From contig NC_090964.1 of NCBI RefSeq assembly GCF_040807025.1, positions 6,806,214 to 6,870,213 of the forward strand: a stretch of DNA of 64,000 nt. The letters are read 5' to 3'. The notes beneath the pieces are model-generated. The model searched no databases. It saw only the letters and a list, made by a program, of their open reading frames with translations, and was not told where the DNA came from. Both the position numbers and the translations under genes were made by a program. Below, in pieces: positions 1-9,454 of this stretch. This DNA is from Struthio camelus (lineage: Eukaryota; Chordata; Aves; Struthioniformes; Struthionidae). Position 1 is the stretch's first letter, and each line of letters opens with the position of its first letter.

Positions 1-1731
1 CTCCAAAGTAGCTCAGAACAGCCAGGCCTCATGTAGTTTTGGAACCAACCACCAATCATTTACGGCTTTGCTTTTAAAAAGGAAAGCAGGATTTATTTAC
101 ACAACTTGAGTCCAGCGTCTCCTAGGATACAGAAATCAAGACATGCATCTCCCAGCCTCTGTTCCCAACTGCAGGACAATCCACAGTGAGCAAAGCTATT
201 CAAATCGCCCAAGTGTAACAGTGTGCGCGCACTGCATTTCCCTCAACATGTTACATCACTCCCTCATTCTACACCAGGAAGGCTTCTGAAATGGCACCAC
301 ATAAAACATACTGCCTTTCCCACCACCCTCTCCTCTTTTCACATCTTTGATATCAAAGGATGAGCAGGATGGGGGAGAATAAATTCTTCAATTTTTGTTG
401 CGGTTATTACGGTGTCAGAGGCAAGTTAAGAGACTCTTTTGTATTCATCACCTTTTCAGAGGACCACAGAGCATTTTAACAGACACCAGCCAAGGACGCT
501 AACACTTTTCTTCTACAGATAGCACAATAAGACACGGATTTGCAAGAACAGTAGCCTGGACCTCCAACAGCATCTGTCAGTGCTAATCTCCGAAATTCTA
601 CTAAAACATAATGCTGCTTAGGTTTTCATTCCCTAGGAGTACAGAGTCCCCAGGAAATCTGGAAGATTTGCTCACTAGTCCAAGGAAAACAGCAGTAGGC
701 GTCATCCTATTCTTACTTTGAAACCATCCACCTTCCCATCCCTTCGCTGCTTTAGTTCTTCCATTTTACAGACTAGACAGAGTATCTTATACGCAGCACT
801 GGCAATCATCTTTGCTAACATTCAACATGGCAGCAGTTCCTGCTTTGCTGTCTGGAGAGTTCCAGTAATCCAGAAAGTTCTTTCAGAAGGCATGTATTCC
901 AGCATTTTTCCTCAATCCTACACCACGATCCAAACTGACTATATGAGCTACAAGTATCTGACCCCCCAGTTAATATCAGCTTCCTTGTAAGACCTGATGT
1001 TATCACCTACAGTTTTAAAGCCAGGAGGGCAGGTGAGGGGCATATAGTAAACACACAGCCTCTAGACAACAGAGTCACAAAGTAGTCAGCATTCTGAAAG
1101 AAAAGGTAACTGTTGATATACTGGTAAGCACAAGCAAGAAACCTTCAGAAAGTCTCGCTAACTGATGTTTCAATGCTCTGGTCCTTATTTCACTACAAAG
1201 AAACTAGTTAGTTTTACAATTCTTGTGCTGGGTCAGGAATACCTGCTGGATATCAAAGACATTCAGTTCTCTCAGGCCAACAAGGTAGCCTCGATCCTCG
1301 GGCTTGCTCTCTGGCGTGTTCAGTCCGTACAAATACTGCAGCACAGAGACAAAGGGGCAGCAGCATGTGCAGGGATGTGGACTTTGTAATTTTTCTGAGA
1401 TGAACAAACAAGGTAACCTGGGGTTATCAACACTGCAGTGTCTGTCACCGTTAAGTCAGAGCGTCTGGCAGATTTGCTTTTCAAACAGGCCTTTGGCCAG
1501 AGCGTGGCAAAAACTTGCACCATTGGTATCATTTGAACAAGCCATCATGCCTCACCTCAGATAGGGGTAGCTTATTATTACCTTGTTTCAGAGGTGTATT
1601 TCACCAACATCACAGACTGCTGGTTCCCAGGTGTATTGGGAGGAATGCTTTGAGTTATTCAGGAAGGGAAGTCTTAGCATGGCACAGAGAGTATGTAAGT
1701 TAGAATGACTTTTTTTTTTTTTTTTAAATAC
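1..1731 (-). other. NUDC: NUDC intron 2 (partial)
   Basis: This stretch lies downstream of the NUDC exon 2 donor on the minus strand and continues off the left edge. I looked for NUDC exon 3, which should encode a Lys/Arg/Glu-rich helical segment, and did not find it, so it must lie outside the window. The open frames here are short and have no recognisable family signature. A stretch near 745-800 contains a CCATTTTACAGA string reminiscent of an old MIR-type SINE, but it is too short to call. The donor end of the intron carries a long A tract (T tract on the plus strand, about 1710-1725). Confidence 0.6.
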
Positions 1732-3415
1732 CTTTTCTGCTACTCCATCTTCGCCACCAGTGAAGAAATCAGTTTTCCGCCTCAGGAAACTAAAGAATGT
1801 GTTCACAAGCTGTTTGAGGAAACAGAGGGTAGGGGTTGGGGTAAAGAGGAAAAAAAAAAGAGCAATGAGACCAGATCACTCCCAGTCATCCCCTGTCTCC
1901 TCAGTAGTCTTTGTTCTTCTTTTTACTTCCTGCCTATGTCTGTGTTAGGATCATATTAGAGTCAAACCCATTACCGTTTCCCAGCAAAAAAACTGAGGAC
2001 TTTTGTGGAGATCCAGCTTACGGATTCCCAATTTTCAGAAGATGCATTTTTGTGTTTTACATGAAGAAAGGGGAAGCAGTTCATTCTCAGGCCATCTTCC
2101 CTTGGAGATGCATCAACTTTGAAATCCCAAGCTGTTACTTAGACCCATCTGACGCTGGAACTTCTTTTTTAATTAAATATACACATACATGTATATAGAT
2201 ACACGTGTATACTATAAATTCACTTCTTTGGTTGTCTAAGCCCTCAGAGCTTGCAAACCCACCTTCCCCAGCTCTGTGACTTGTTTACTTTTACAAAAGA
2301 CTAACACGTTTGCTACCCACTAACAGCCTAGAAGCAACGGATGGTGGTCTGCGCCCTGCAAGACATGCGACAAGACAGAACTGCCTGTCAGGTGTCCCTG
2401 ATGAAGTAGAAGTTGTGAACTGACATACTAGAATACACCTGCAAGAAATAATCTCAATGAGTATGGTTTCTCTTTCTTCTTTTCCAGGAATAATGTCTTT
2501 GTCAGTATTTCAATCAGAAGCTTCAGTCCAGTAGGAAGAGCTGTTATTAACATCATTTCCCCAGACCACCTGTGGGTGGGGGATGTTCCCCAGAACTGTA
2601 GTAATCTAGCTGCATGTCATCACCTAGACCCTCTGAGCAGCCTCCAGCAAGAGTCACATCAGAAAATGTGAGTGCAAAGAGTATCAGTAATGCAGCTACA
2701 GTGAGGGAAGGGAAACTGTATTCATGCTTAGGCATACTTCTGCCTATTTTATGACTGCAGCCAACACATCAGGTCTCACAAGGCAGCTCTCAGACGGTCA
2801 TGCTGAGAGTGTGACAGCTCGACTTGATCCTCCCCATGCAGTGTCTAGTTTCGCTGCAATACGGAGAGGGATCTGCCTTTCCACACGCCTCTAACGCCTC
2901 TAGCAAGCCAACGGTGTTAACTTGAACGAGTGCGAACGACCCACCCATAAAACGCCCCAGCTGCTCAGGGGCGACGAGACGGCCGCGGGAGGCGGCAGGA
3001 AGCCGAGGGGCATGGCCGGGGCCCCCCAGGCCCTCATCAGCACGGCGCTAATTAGCCCTTCCTCCGCGCCTCCTGGGCTCCAGGTCCCCCCGGGGGCGCC
3101 GAGAGCAGGAACCCCCAACGACGGGGCGCTGGGACACACGTGCCCACCGGGGAGGGCCCGGGGCTCCCGGAGACCCTCGTCCCAGGGAGGCCGGGCCGCG
3201 GCTGCCTCCGCCCCCTGCCTCGGGGCCCGCCCCTCCCCCACTCACTCCGCCCCCCGCCCCGGGAACACGTAAAAGCTCCCGCCACGGCCCGGGCTCGGGT
3301 CCAGGCCCGGCGGTGCTACCTCGCGCACGCCGCCCTGGTGCTGCTGGGCCATGGCCAGGAGCATGCCGTCGAAGCGGTCCTCCTGCTCCGCCGCCTCCTC
3401 CGCGCTCAGCCCCAT
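1732..3415 (-). CDS. NUDC: NUDC, nuclear distribution protein C (5' part, exons 1-2)
   Basis: NudC is a CS/p23-fold co-chaperone acting with HSP90, LIS1 and the dynein complex in nuclear migration, mitosis and cytokinesis. Only the N-terminal part is in the window. Exon 1 is 3415-3320 (32 codons, containing [17 protein letters not shown]). Exon 2 is 1809-1732 (26 codons, [16 protein letters not shown] then GGEDGVAEK). Both match the human N terminus closely, including the conserved [12 protein letters not shown] segment. The junction is phase 0: GAG|GTAGCA donor and CAAACAG acceptor. The exon 2 donor is AAG|GTATTT followed by a long A run. The first ATG opens the family-typical N terminus, and it sits in a CpG island. 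The CS domain and C terminus lie off the left edge. Identification is secure for the family; the missing exons cannot be assessed. Confidence 0.93.
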
Positions 3416-3660
3416 GGTGATGGTGGTGGTAGGGCCCGCCGCCGCCAACGGCCCCCTCAGCCCCTCACGCCGGCGACCGGAAGCGGAAGCGACGCGAGCG
3501 GAAGGCGGTGCGCGAGGGCCCGCGCCGCCCGCCAATCCTGAGCGCCCGGCCGCCCCGCTCTCTTCGCGGATTGGCCTTTGCGGCGTCCAATGTGCCGCGG
3601 GGAGGCGGGACCGGCGGGGCGCGGGGTTTGGTTGCTATAGCGACGGCCGGTCTGGGCCTT
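3416..3660 (-). promoter_or_regulatory. NUDC: NUDC CpG-island promoter with CCAAT boxes and an X-box-like site
   Basis: This GC- and CpG-rich stretch lies directly upstream of the NUDC start. Three NF-Y-type CCAAT boxes lie within 60 bp: CCAAT at 3532-3536, ATTGG at 3570-3574 and CCAAT at 3587-3591. No TATA box is obvious. At 3631-3644 the sequence GTTGCTATAGCGAC is a near-palindrome resembling an RFX X-box. The CpG-rich DNA extends on both sides, from about 2930 to 3960. Confidence 0.7.
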
Positions 3661-3699
3661 TCCAGAAAGCTCGGCGAGGCCGCGTGTCCCCGGGGGGGG

Positions 3700-3790
3700 G
3701 GTAGGGGTCAAAGGGCAGAGGGCACGTCACGGGAGGGGGGGCTACCTCCCCGAGGTCAAAGGGCAGAGGTCACGGCCGGGGGGGGGGCCA
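3700..3790 (+). promoter_or_regulatory. Tandem DR1 nuclear-receptor sites in a short repeat
   Basis: Two copies of a roughly 48-bp G-rich unit each carry a direct repeat of AGGTCA-like half-sites spaced by one base. The first is GGGTCA-A-AGGGCA at 3705-3717. The second is AGGTCA-A-AGGGCA at 3753-3765, followed after one base by a further AGGTCA at 3767-3772. DR1 elements of this form bind HNF4, RXR/PPAR or COUP-TF in known systems. They lie between the divergent NUDC and NR0B2 genes, about 1.4 kb upstream of the NR0B2 start. Function is inferred from the motif alone. Confidence 0.5.
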
Positions 3791-4680
3791 GCTGCTGGGA
3801 TCCACCCCCCCCCCCGCGGCCTCGCCCTGAGGGGGCTCCAGCCTTGGGTCTGAACCCGCCTGGTTTTGGCGTGACTGCTGCGGGCAGGCAGCCGCGCTGC
3901 CGCTCGGCTCTGTCCCGGCGCTGGTTCCGCCAGGGCTGCGAGGAAACGTCCCAGCGCTTTCTTGACCGGGGCGCGGAGGCTTAAAATTCAGCCGGTGTGA
4001 AGGGAGGTGACGGAAAGCAGCCTTGTGGAGCGCTGCCGTTGAGCTGCAAAGAAGCCGGCCCGGTCGCCCTCGGGGATCTGCTTATCTGCAGGGACCGAAG
4101 GATCCACCTTCTCTTGTGTTCGCTGCTCTCTTCCGTGCACGGCCCCTGCCTGCCTCTTGGCTCTTTTAGGTCTTCCTGCAACTCTTCCCACGCCCCCCTA
4201 CGTAGGATTTCCCTTCCATTTACAGCACCGGTCTTGTAGCCAGCCTTTCTTCGGGATGAGGTGCCTTAACCCTAAGGAGGGTGAGGTCTTCTGACTCACT
4301 GGCTCCTTCCTGCTATAGAAATTCCTCACTTTGTTGCTGGACCCCTTGAAATAAGTAACCAGGTGCGGCCAGACTTTTCTAGACCAACTTCTGTTCATCA
4401 AGTGATAAAACCATCTGGCAATTCAAGGCAAAAATGTAAGAACCTGACCCTGCCCTGCCTCGTATTTCCTTTGTGACACAAGATCCTTTGGGCCCTGCCT
4501 CAGATTGAATACTATAATCTTTTTAGTTCACTGGGTTTCTCGTCCTTAACTGTGACAACATGAGTCCCTTGTCAACAAGGTTGGGCAAACATCTGCTGAT
4601 AAAACGACTTCCAGGTTGCTCTTCCCAAGGCCGGAGCATGCAGGCCGTTTGCACCAGGGTCCTCGCTCCAGACGAGTGCC

Positions 4681-4701
4681 GTGTGTGTGTGTGTGTGTGT
4701 G
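4681..4701 (+). repeat. (GT)n microsatellite
   Basis: Ten uninterrupted GT units lie in the NUDC-NR0B2 intergenic region, about 500 bp upstream of the NR0B2 start codon. Confidence 0.9.
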
Positions 4702-4777
4702 AACTTCTTGGCAGTGACACCTGCCGTATAGTGCTGCCTGATTACACGGCGGGGCCTTGGTGCCATGGTACAGGCTG

Positions 4778-5030
4778 GGTTAATGACTTTGTTTAAACTG
4801 TTTGGGTAATCGTGATAAGGCCGCCCAACCTGCTGTCCTGTCCCCGCGCTGCTGGCCCCGCTGGCACTTCATTGAGAAAACGGCCATTGACGCCATGTGG
4901 AGAACTCGTTTGTTCCAGCCAATCAGTCCAGGGATGGCTGTTTTTTTTTTTTTTAATGAGGACCGCTTAATCACAGAGCGGTCAAGGCTATGAAGGGGTG
5001 TTTCACTTGTGACTGAGCCTTATAAGAAGA
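4778..5030 (+). promoter_or_regulatory. NR0B2: NR0B2 promoter with liver-type factor motifs and a TATA-like box
   Basis: Read 5' to 3': an HNF1-type half-site GTTAAT (4779-4784), a forkhead-type TGTTTAAAC (4790-4798), a GATA-type TGATAAGG (4813-4820), a CCAAT box near 4918, a perfect 7-bp inverted repeat GACCGCT/AGCGGTC (4961-4967 and 4977-4983), an LRH-1/SF-1-like TCAAGGCTA (4982-4990) overlapping the right arm, and a TTATAAG TATA-like box (about 5020-5026). NR0B2 is known as a liver and gut gene controlled by LRH-1, HNF4 and FXR, so the cluster fits its neighbour. Individual sites are motif matches only. Confidence 0.6.
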
Positions 5031-5196
5031 GCTGGTTAAAACAGCTATGGGCTGGCAGAGCTGGGAGGAGAGACTGTGCCCGGGGAGCTTTGATTGCCGC
5101 AGGGGGTTGTGACAGTGCCCTTCTGCTTTACGGATCTCCCTCCTCTGCTGCAGCAGGAGCTGAATTTTGCTGAGGATCCAGGCACCCAGCTCGGCT

Positions 5197-6521
5197 ATGA
5201 CAACCAGCAGCATGGACGTGGACTGCAAGAGGTGCCAGTGCCACAGCGAGGACAACCGCACCGCCATCCTCTACACCCTCCTCAGCCAGAACTTGAACCA
5301 CAGCCGGGTCAGCTGCAGTCCAGCCCACCAGCGCTGCCTGTGCCACCAGCGCCGGACCGTCTGCCTCCGCACGCCCCACGTCACCTGCCAGGCGGCCTCC
5401 AATGTGCTGGTGAAAACCGTCAGCTTCATGAAAAACCTGCCTTCCTTCCAACTGCTGCCCCGAGAGGACCAGCTCTTGCTGCTGGACAGCTGCTGGGTCC
5501 CCCTCTTCCTCCTGGGGCTGGTCCAGGAGATGGTGACATTTGAGGTGATGGAGACCCCAGCCCCCAGCATGCTCAAGAAGATCCTTCTCGATGGCCAAAG
5601 CAAACAGCAGGAGCCCGAGCGGATGCAACCCACGCTGGCCGCGGTGCAGCGGCTGCAGTGCTGCCTGAACACCTTTTGGAGACTGGATCTGAGCCCAAAG
5701 GAGTATGCCTACCTGAAGGGCGCCATTCTCTTTAATCCTGGTGAGTGTCGAAGCCTCACAGCCCTATCTGCTGGTGGGGAGAGAAGGCCCCGCAAGCATG
5801 AGCATCTAGAAACACATTTCGTGGCTTGGACTGATTCAGAGCACGGGCAGGAGGAGCTGTGCACGGGAGAGGAGAAGAGGGCTGGTTATCTTATCATGGA
5901 TACCTAGTATTACATAATGCCGTTTACTGTTGGGAAGTGGGGAGGACAGATGTTGAATGTAGTGCTAAAATCCAGGGACCTTGCCTAGCCTGCAGACAGT
6001 AAGGACCCCAGGACTTATTTTGCCAAGCATGGGTTTACCCTGTTAACTATTTTTGCTCCCTCAAAGCAAAGCTGCTACTCAGCAGCCCCAAAGTGGCTAC
6101 GTCTTAGTAGTGCTGCGTCCATTTAATTAATGTGGCACTCGGAGTCCCTTCAGAGGTAGTTGAAGGGATGGGAATAGTAGAAACTGGAGCTGCTGTGCAG
6201 CCTCCTTCTTCACTGGCTTTTTCCTCCTTTCTCTCCATAGATGTCCCGGGGCTGAGGGCCTCCCTGTACATTGAGAGCCTCCAGCGGGAAGCCCAGAGAG
6301 CGCTGCAAGAAGTCCTGCGGCCCCTGCACCCCGAGGACCAGGGTCGCTTTGCCCGCATCTTGCTGATTGCCTCCACCTTGAAATCTATCCCTCCTGCACT
6401 CATCACAGACCTCTTCTTCAGGCCAGTCATCGGCAATGCAGATATTGTCGAGCTCATCACAGAAATGCTGTATGAAATAACCAGCAGGCAGCTGGCTCCT
6501 TCGTCGCGCATGGCGCTCTGA
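5197..6521 (+). CDS. NR0B2: NR0B2 / SHP, small heterodimer partner
   Basis: SHP is an orphan nuclear receptor that has a ligand-binding domain but no DNA-binding domain. It represses LRH-1, HNF4 and other receptors, and so controls bile-acid and lipid metabolism. There are two exons, 5197-5740 and 6241-6521, joined in phase 1 (CCT G|GTGAGT ... CCATAG|AT). The product is 274 aa against 257 in human. Visible hallmarks are an LxxLL-type box LYTLL (residues 25-29), the segment [18 protein letters not shown], the SHP-typical [22 protein letters not shown] at the junction, and STLKSIP and DLFFRP in exon 2. The start ATG at 5197 gives the family-like N terminus; an upstream in-frame ATG at 5167 is less likely. 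The C terminus runs about a dozen residues past the helix-12 region ([10 protein letters not shown]) where human SHP stops. Confidence 0.95.
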
Positions 6522-7725
6522 GGGACTGCGCTCGGCTGTCAACCCCACAGACGTCGCCTGCTCCCCGAGTCAAGTGTCAGAGGGCGGCAAAGTGAATCTG
6601 GGAGCAAGGTTTAGTGAGGCAGGTGCTCTGTACTTTGCAGGGAACTGGCTTTGTGTGTGTTTCGTTAAGCCTGGGGAACAGCTCCAGAGGCTGTAATTTT
6701 CAGCTAGAATGCAGAACACGCAGACAATTCACTTTGATTCAGCAGATGTTTACAGCAGCTATTGCTTGGTCTGTGCCAGTCTCAGAGGCGGGCTGTTGCA
6801 GGGAGTACATGCGCGCGTGTGTGCGATAGGTTTGTTTCCCTGTTCTGTAGCCAGAGCTGCTCAGCTGCCTGCAAACGCACCAGTCCTGCAACACAACATA
6901 AATCCGGTTAGAGCCTGGTCCACATTTTTTCACTCAGTGAATACCTGGCTCCATTGAAATCAATCTGTGTTTTGCTGTTAACTCCAATTAGATGAGGTTT
7001 GACCTCAACTAACTGTCCAAATGGCTTGAATCTGCAGTATTTAGTATTTAGGCAGGCTGATGAATATATCTTCAGCGAAATCACTTATCTGGATACTACC
7101 AAGTGCAAACACCATGGAGTAAGGTCCTAGTGAAGTCCCAGTGTATGTCTATTGTGCATGAAATCTTAGAAATACTCATAAAGAGTCTTTTCCTCGGGCG
7201 CTAACAGGGAGAAGGCCAGTTTAAAAGCTTAAAGGGTGTGCAAACCGTCAAACTTACCCCTTCTACCTTTTCTTAGACTGAATTTTATCTTTTCTCCATA
7301 ATGCCAAAAAATGCAATGGGATTTCTCTCAGAGCAATGGATTACTCAAGAGTAGCCAAATCTATTGCCCATAATGTGGCATGAACACCAGGGACTTCATC
7401 TTAACTTCATCTTATATATTATGTGGGTGCTTTTCACAATATTGAGGATGGCTTAGGCTGTCAGCTTAACTCCATTTATATGACAATGTGACCCACTATA
7501 AACACTGCAGAAAAAAGTTCAGCTACTTTAGCGGCAGAACAAAACATTCCTTCCTTGAGTTACAGCTGGTTGCACATGTAGCATGTCTGGAAAGCTCGCT
7601 CCTTCTGTCTACAGCTTTCACAGTGAGTTCAGATGTCAGTATTTTATAAGTGAATGTTCTTGTGGTTTGTATATAAGAGGCAGTAAATTATTTTTGTAAT
7701 AAAATGTTTTGCATTTTGGAAACTG
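6522..7725 (+). other. NR0B2: NR0B2 3' untranslated region
   Basis: This AT-richer stretch follows the stop codon and contains no convincing ORF. It ends just after a canonical AATAAA. It contains several ATTTA-like and T-rich runs but no recognisable repeat. The length (about 1.2 kb) is inferred from the poly(A) signal only. Confidence 0.6.
7698..7703 (+). terminator. NR0B2: NR0B2 poly(A) signal AATAAA
   Basis: A canonical AATAAA lies in a T-rich context and is followed within 40 bases by a TGTTGGTGACTTTTTTGG GU/U-rich element. It is the first canonical signal downstream of the NR0B2 stop codon. Confidence 0.75.
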
Positions 7726-8700
7726 TTGGTGACTTTTTTGGAGATGGCGATAAATGCTGCAGCTGCACTCTCTGTGGGGTTAGAAAAACCTGCTGCAGGT
7801 CTGGTACACAAATGACGTTTGAATGACAAGGGACAGAGACCTTCCCCAGAGGCTCTCCATAAAAATCATTCTGCTTTGTCATCACATGGGAGTGTTGCGA
7901 TGTGGAGACAGCGAGCATTGTTCGTAATCACTGCTAGCAAGAGTTGTCTGATTAACAGCTCCACAGCAGGAAATCCTTTGTGCACCCAGTAGATAGAAAT
8001 TAGCAGAGGCAGCAAAATCGCAGCCTTTCCACTTATCACTCCTTTTTTTCCAAGCGTATGAGTCCCACCCTAACGGCTCTCAGCCAGATGCAGCGGCGAT
8101 GTGGGAGGCTGATGCTGTGACTCACCTGGATGTGCACACAGCTACTGACGGAGATGCAAAGACCATCCCATTTGCCATAACTTAACCCACTGAGGTATCC
8201 GGTAAAGTCGCACAAAACCTCCCTTTCCCCCTTTGCCCTCCCAGCACTGCTCAGCTGAGGCCTTTGCTGTGAGCTCAGGCTTCCTCCTTCCCCTAGGACG
8301 AGCCGTCCCAGCACAGGTTTGGGTGCACGCAGTGTCTCAGGGAGCCTGAGTCAGTATGGGTGCAGCTGGAAGACGGGGGTGCTGCCGCGGTTGAAACACC
8401 TTGAAATTTAGCCAGCAGCCTGGTGGGAGGAAGGACCGTTTTGTCTATGCGTTCCTTCAGCCCTCACCTCCACCTCTGAAGAGCCAAGAAGTGACAGATC
8501 AATTCCAGCATGATCTCAGCCCCGTGACAGCCATTTTCCACGAGGAACGGAGTGTGTGAGTCACCAGATGGTTTCAGAAGGCCCACACCAACCATCGGCA
8601 GCCTTCAGCTATGCAGCAAGGTGACACCCACGTGAGTCACCGCGCGCCAGATGCCAAACAGCGCCATCGCCATGGATACACAGAACCAGGCACGTAACCA
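7726..8700. other. NR0B2-GPATCH3 intergenic region, unique part
   Basis: I see no gene in this stretch. It is ordinary mixed-composition sequence, with short open frames only. Confidence 0.5.
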
Positions 8701-8709
8701 TTTTGGCAC

Positions 8710-8936
8710 GGGGGGGGGGGGGGGGGGGGAAGCCTCCTGCCGCCTGTCCAGCCATCCCCGGGAACGGGGAGGTCTGCGGGTTCGCCCGTCCAGCGTGGCT
8801 AGTGCCAGGCTCTAACGACGCGCAGCTCTGCCAGCACAGGGCCACCCCTCTGTCCCCTCCATCACGGGGCTTTCCCGAGAGCGAGGCCAGGACCCCTCGC
8901 GTGGGGCTGCCCTGCACGGGGGGGGGGGGGGGGGGG
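8710..8936. repeat. Two long poly(G) tracts
   Basis: Runs of 20 G (8710-8729) and 19 G (8918-8936) lie on the plus strand about 190 bases apart, in the GC-rich DNA ahead of GPATCH3. They could form four-stranded structures. Exact lengths of such runs are often unreliable in assemblies. Confidence 0.85.
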
Positions 8937-9280
8937 CTGGCCACCCCCAGGGCCTGTGACCCCCACTGGGACCCGGCCACCCCCCAGGGCCCAGGACCCC
9001 ATTAGGGTCTGGCTACCATGACCCCTATCAGGGCTGAGCCAGCCCAGGGCCCATGACCCCCACTGGGGCCCGGCTCCCCGCCCAGGGCTCTTACCCCCAC
9101 CAGGGGGCTTGTGACCCCCTCATTGGGGCCTGGCCCCCCCCTCCCCGGACCTGTGAACACTGCCTTCCCCCCTCCCCCGATCAGGGCCTGGCCACCCCAG
9201 AGCCATGACCCCCACTGGGTCCTGGTCTCTCCAGGGTCCGAGACCCCCCCCCGGACCCGGCCACCCCCAGGGCCCCCCCT
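8937..9280 (+). repeat. Degenerate GC-rich tandem repeat (about 40-50 bp unit)
   Basis: A degenerate unit of the form GGGCC(C/T)RTGACCCCCACTGGG(A/G)CCYGGC recurs about seven times with insertions and substitutions, ending just before the GPATCH3 promoter. It has no coding potential in any consistent frame. Confidence 0.65.
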
Positions 9281-9289
9281 ATAGCACTG

Positions 9290-9454
9290 CGCCCGGGGGA
9301 GGGGGGGGGTGAAGCGCTGCTCCGCCCGCCCGCCACCAGGGGGCGCCCGGCCCGCGCTGGGTGGGGCGGGGAGCTGACGTCATCCCCGCGCGCCGATCCG
9401 CAGTGACGCACGGCGTCGCGCGCCGGCTCGGCTCCTGCCGGGCGGGGCGACAAG
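9290..9454 (+). promoter_or_regulatory. GPATCH3: GPATCH3 CpG-island promoter with perfect CTCF core
   Basis: CpG-rich DNA lies directly upstream of the GPATCH3 ATG. The string CCACCAGGGGGCGC at 9333-9346 is a full match to the CTCF core consensus in plus orientation. The start codon lies inside AAGATGGCGGC (9452-9462), a YY1-type motif that commonly sits at starts of housekeeping genes. No TATA box is visible. Confidence 0.7.
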
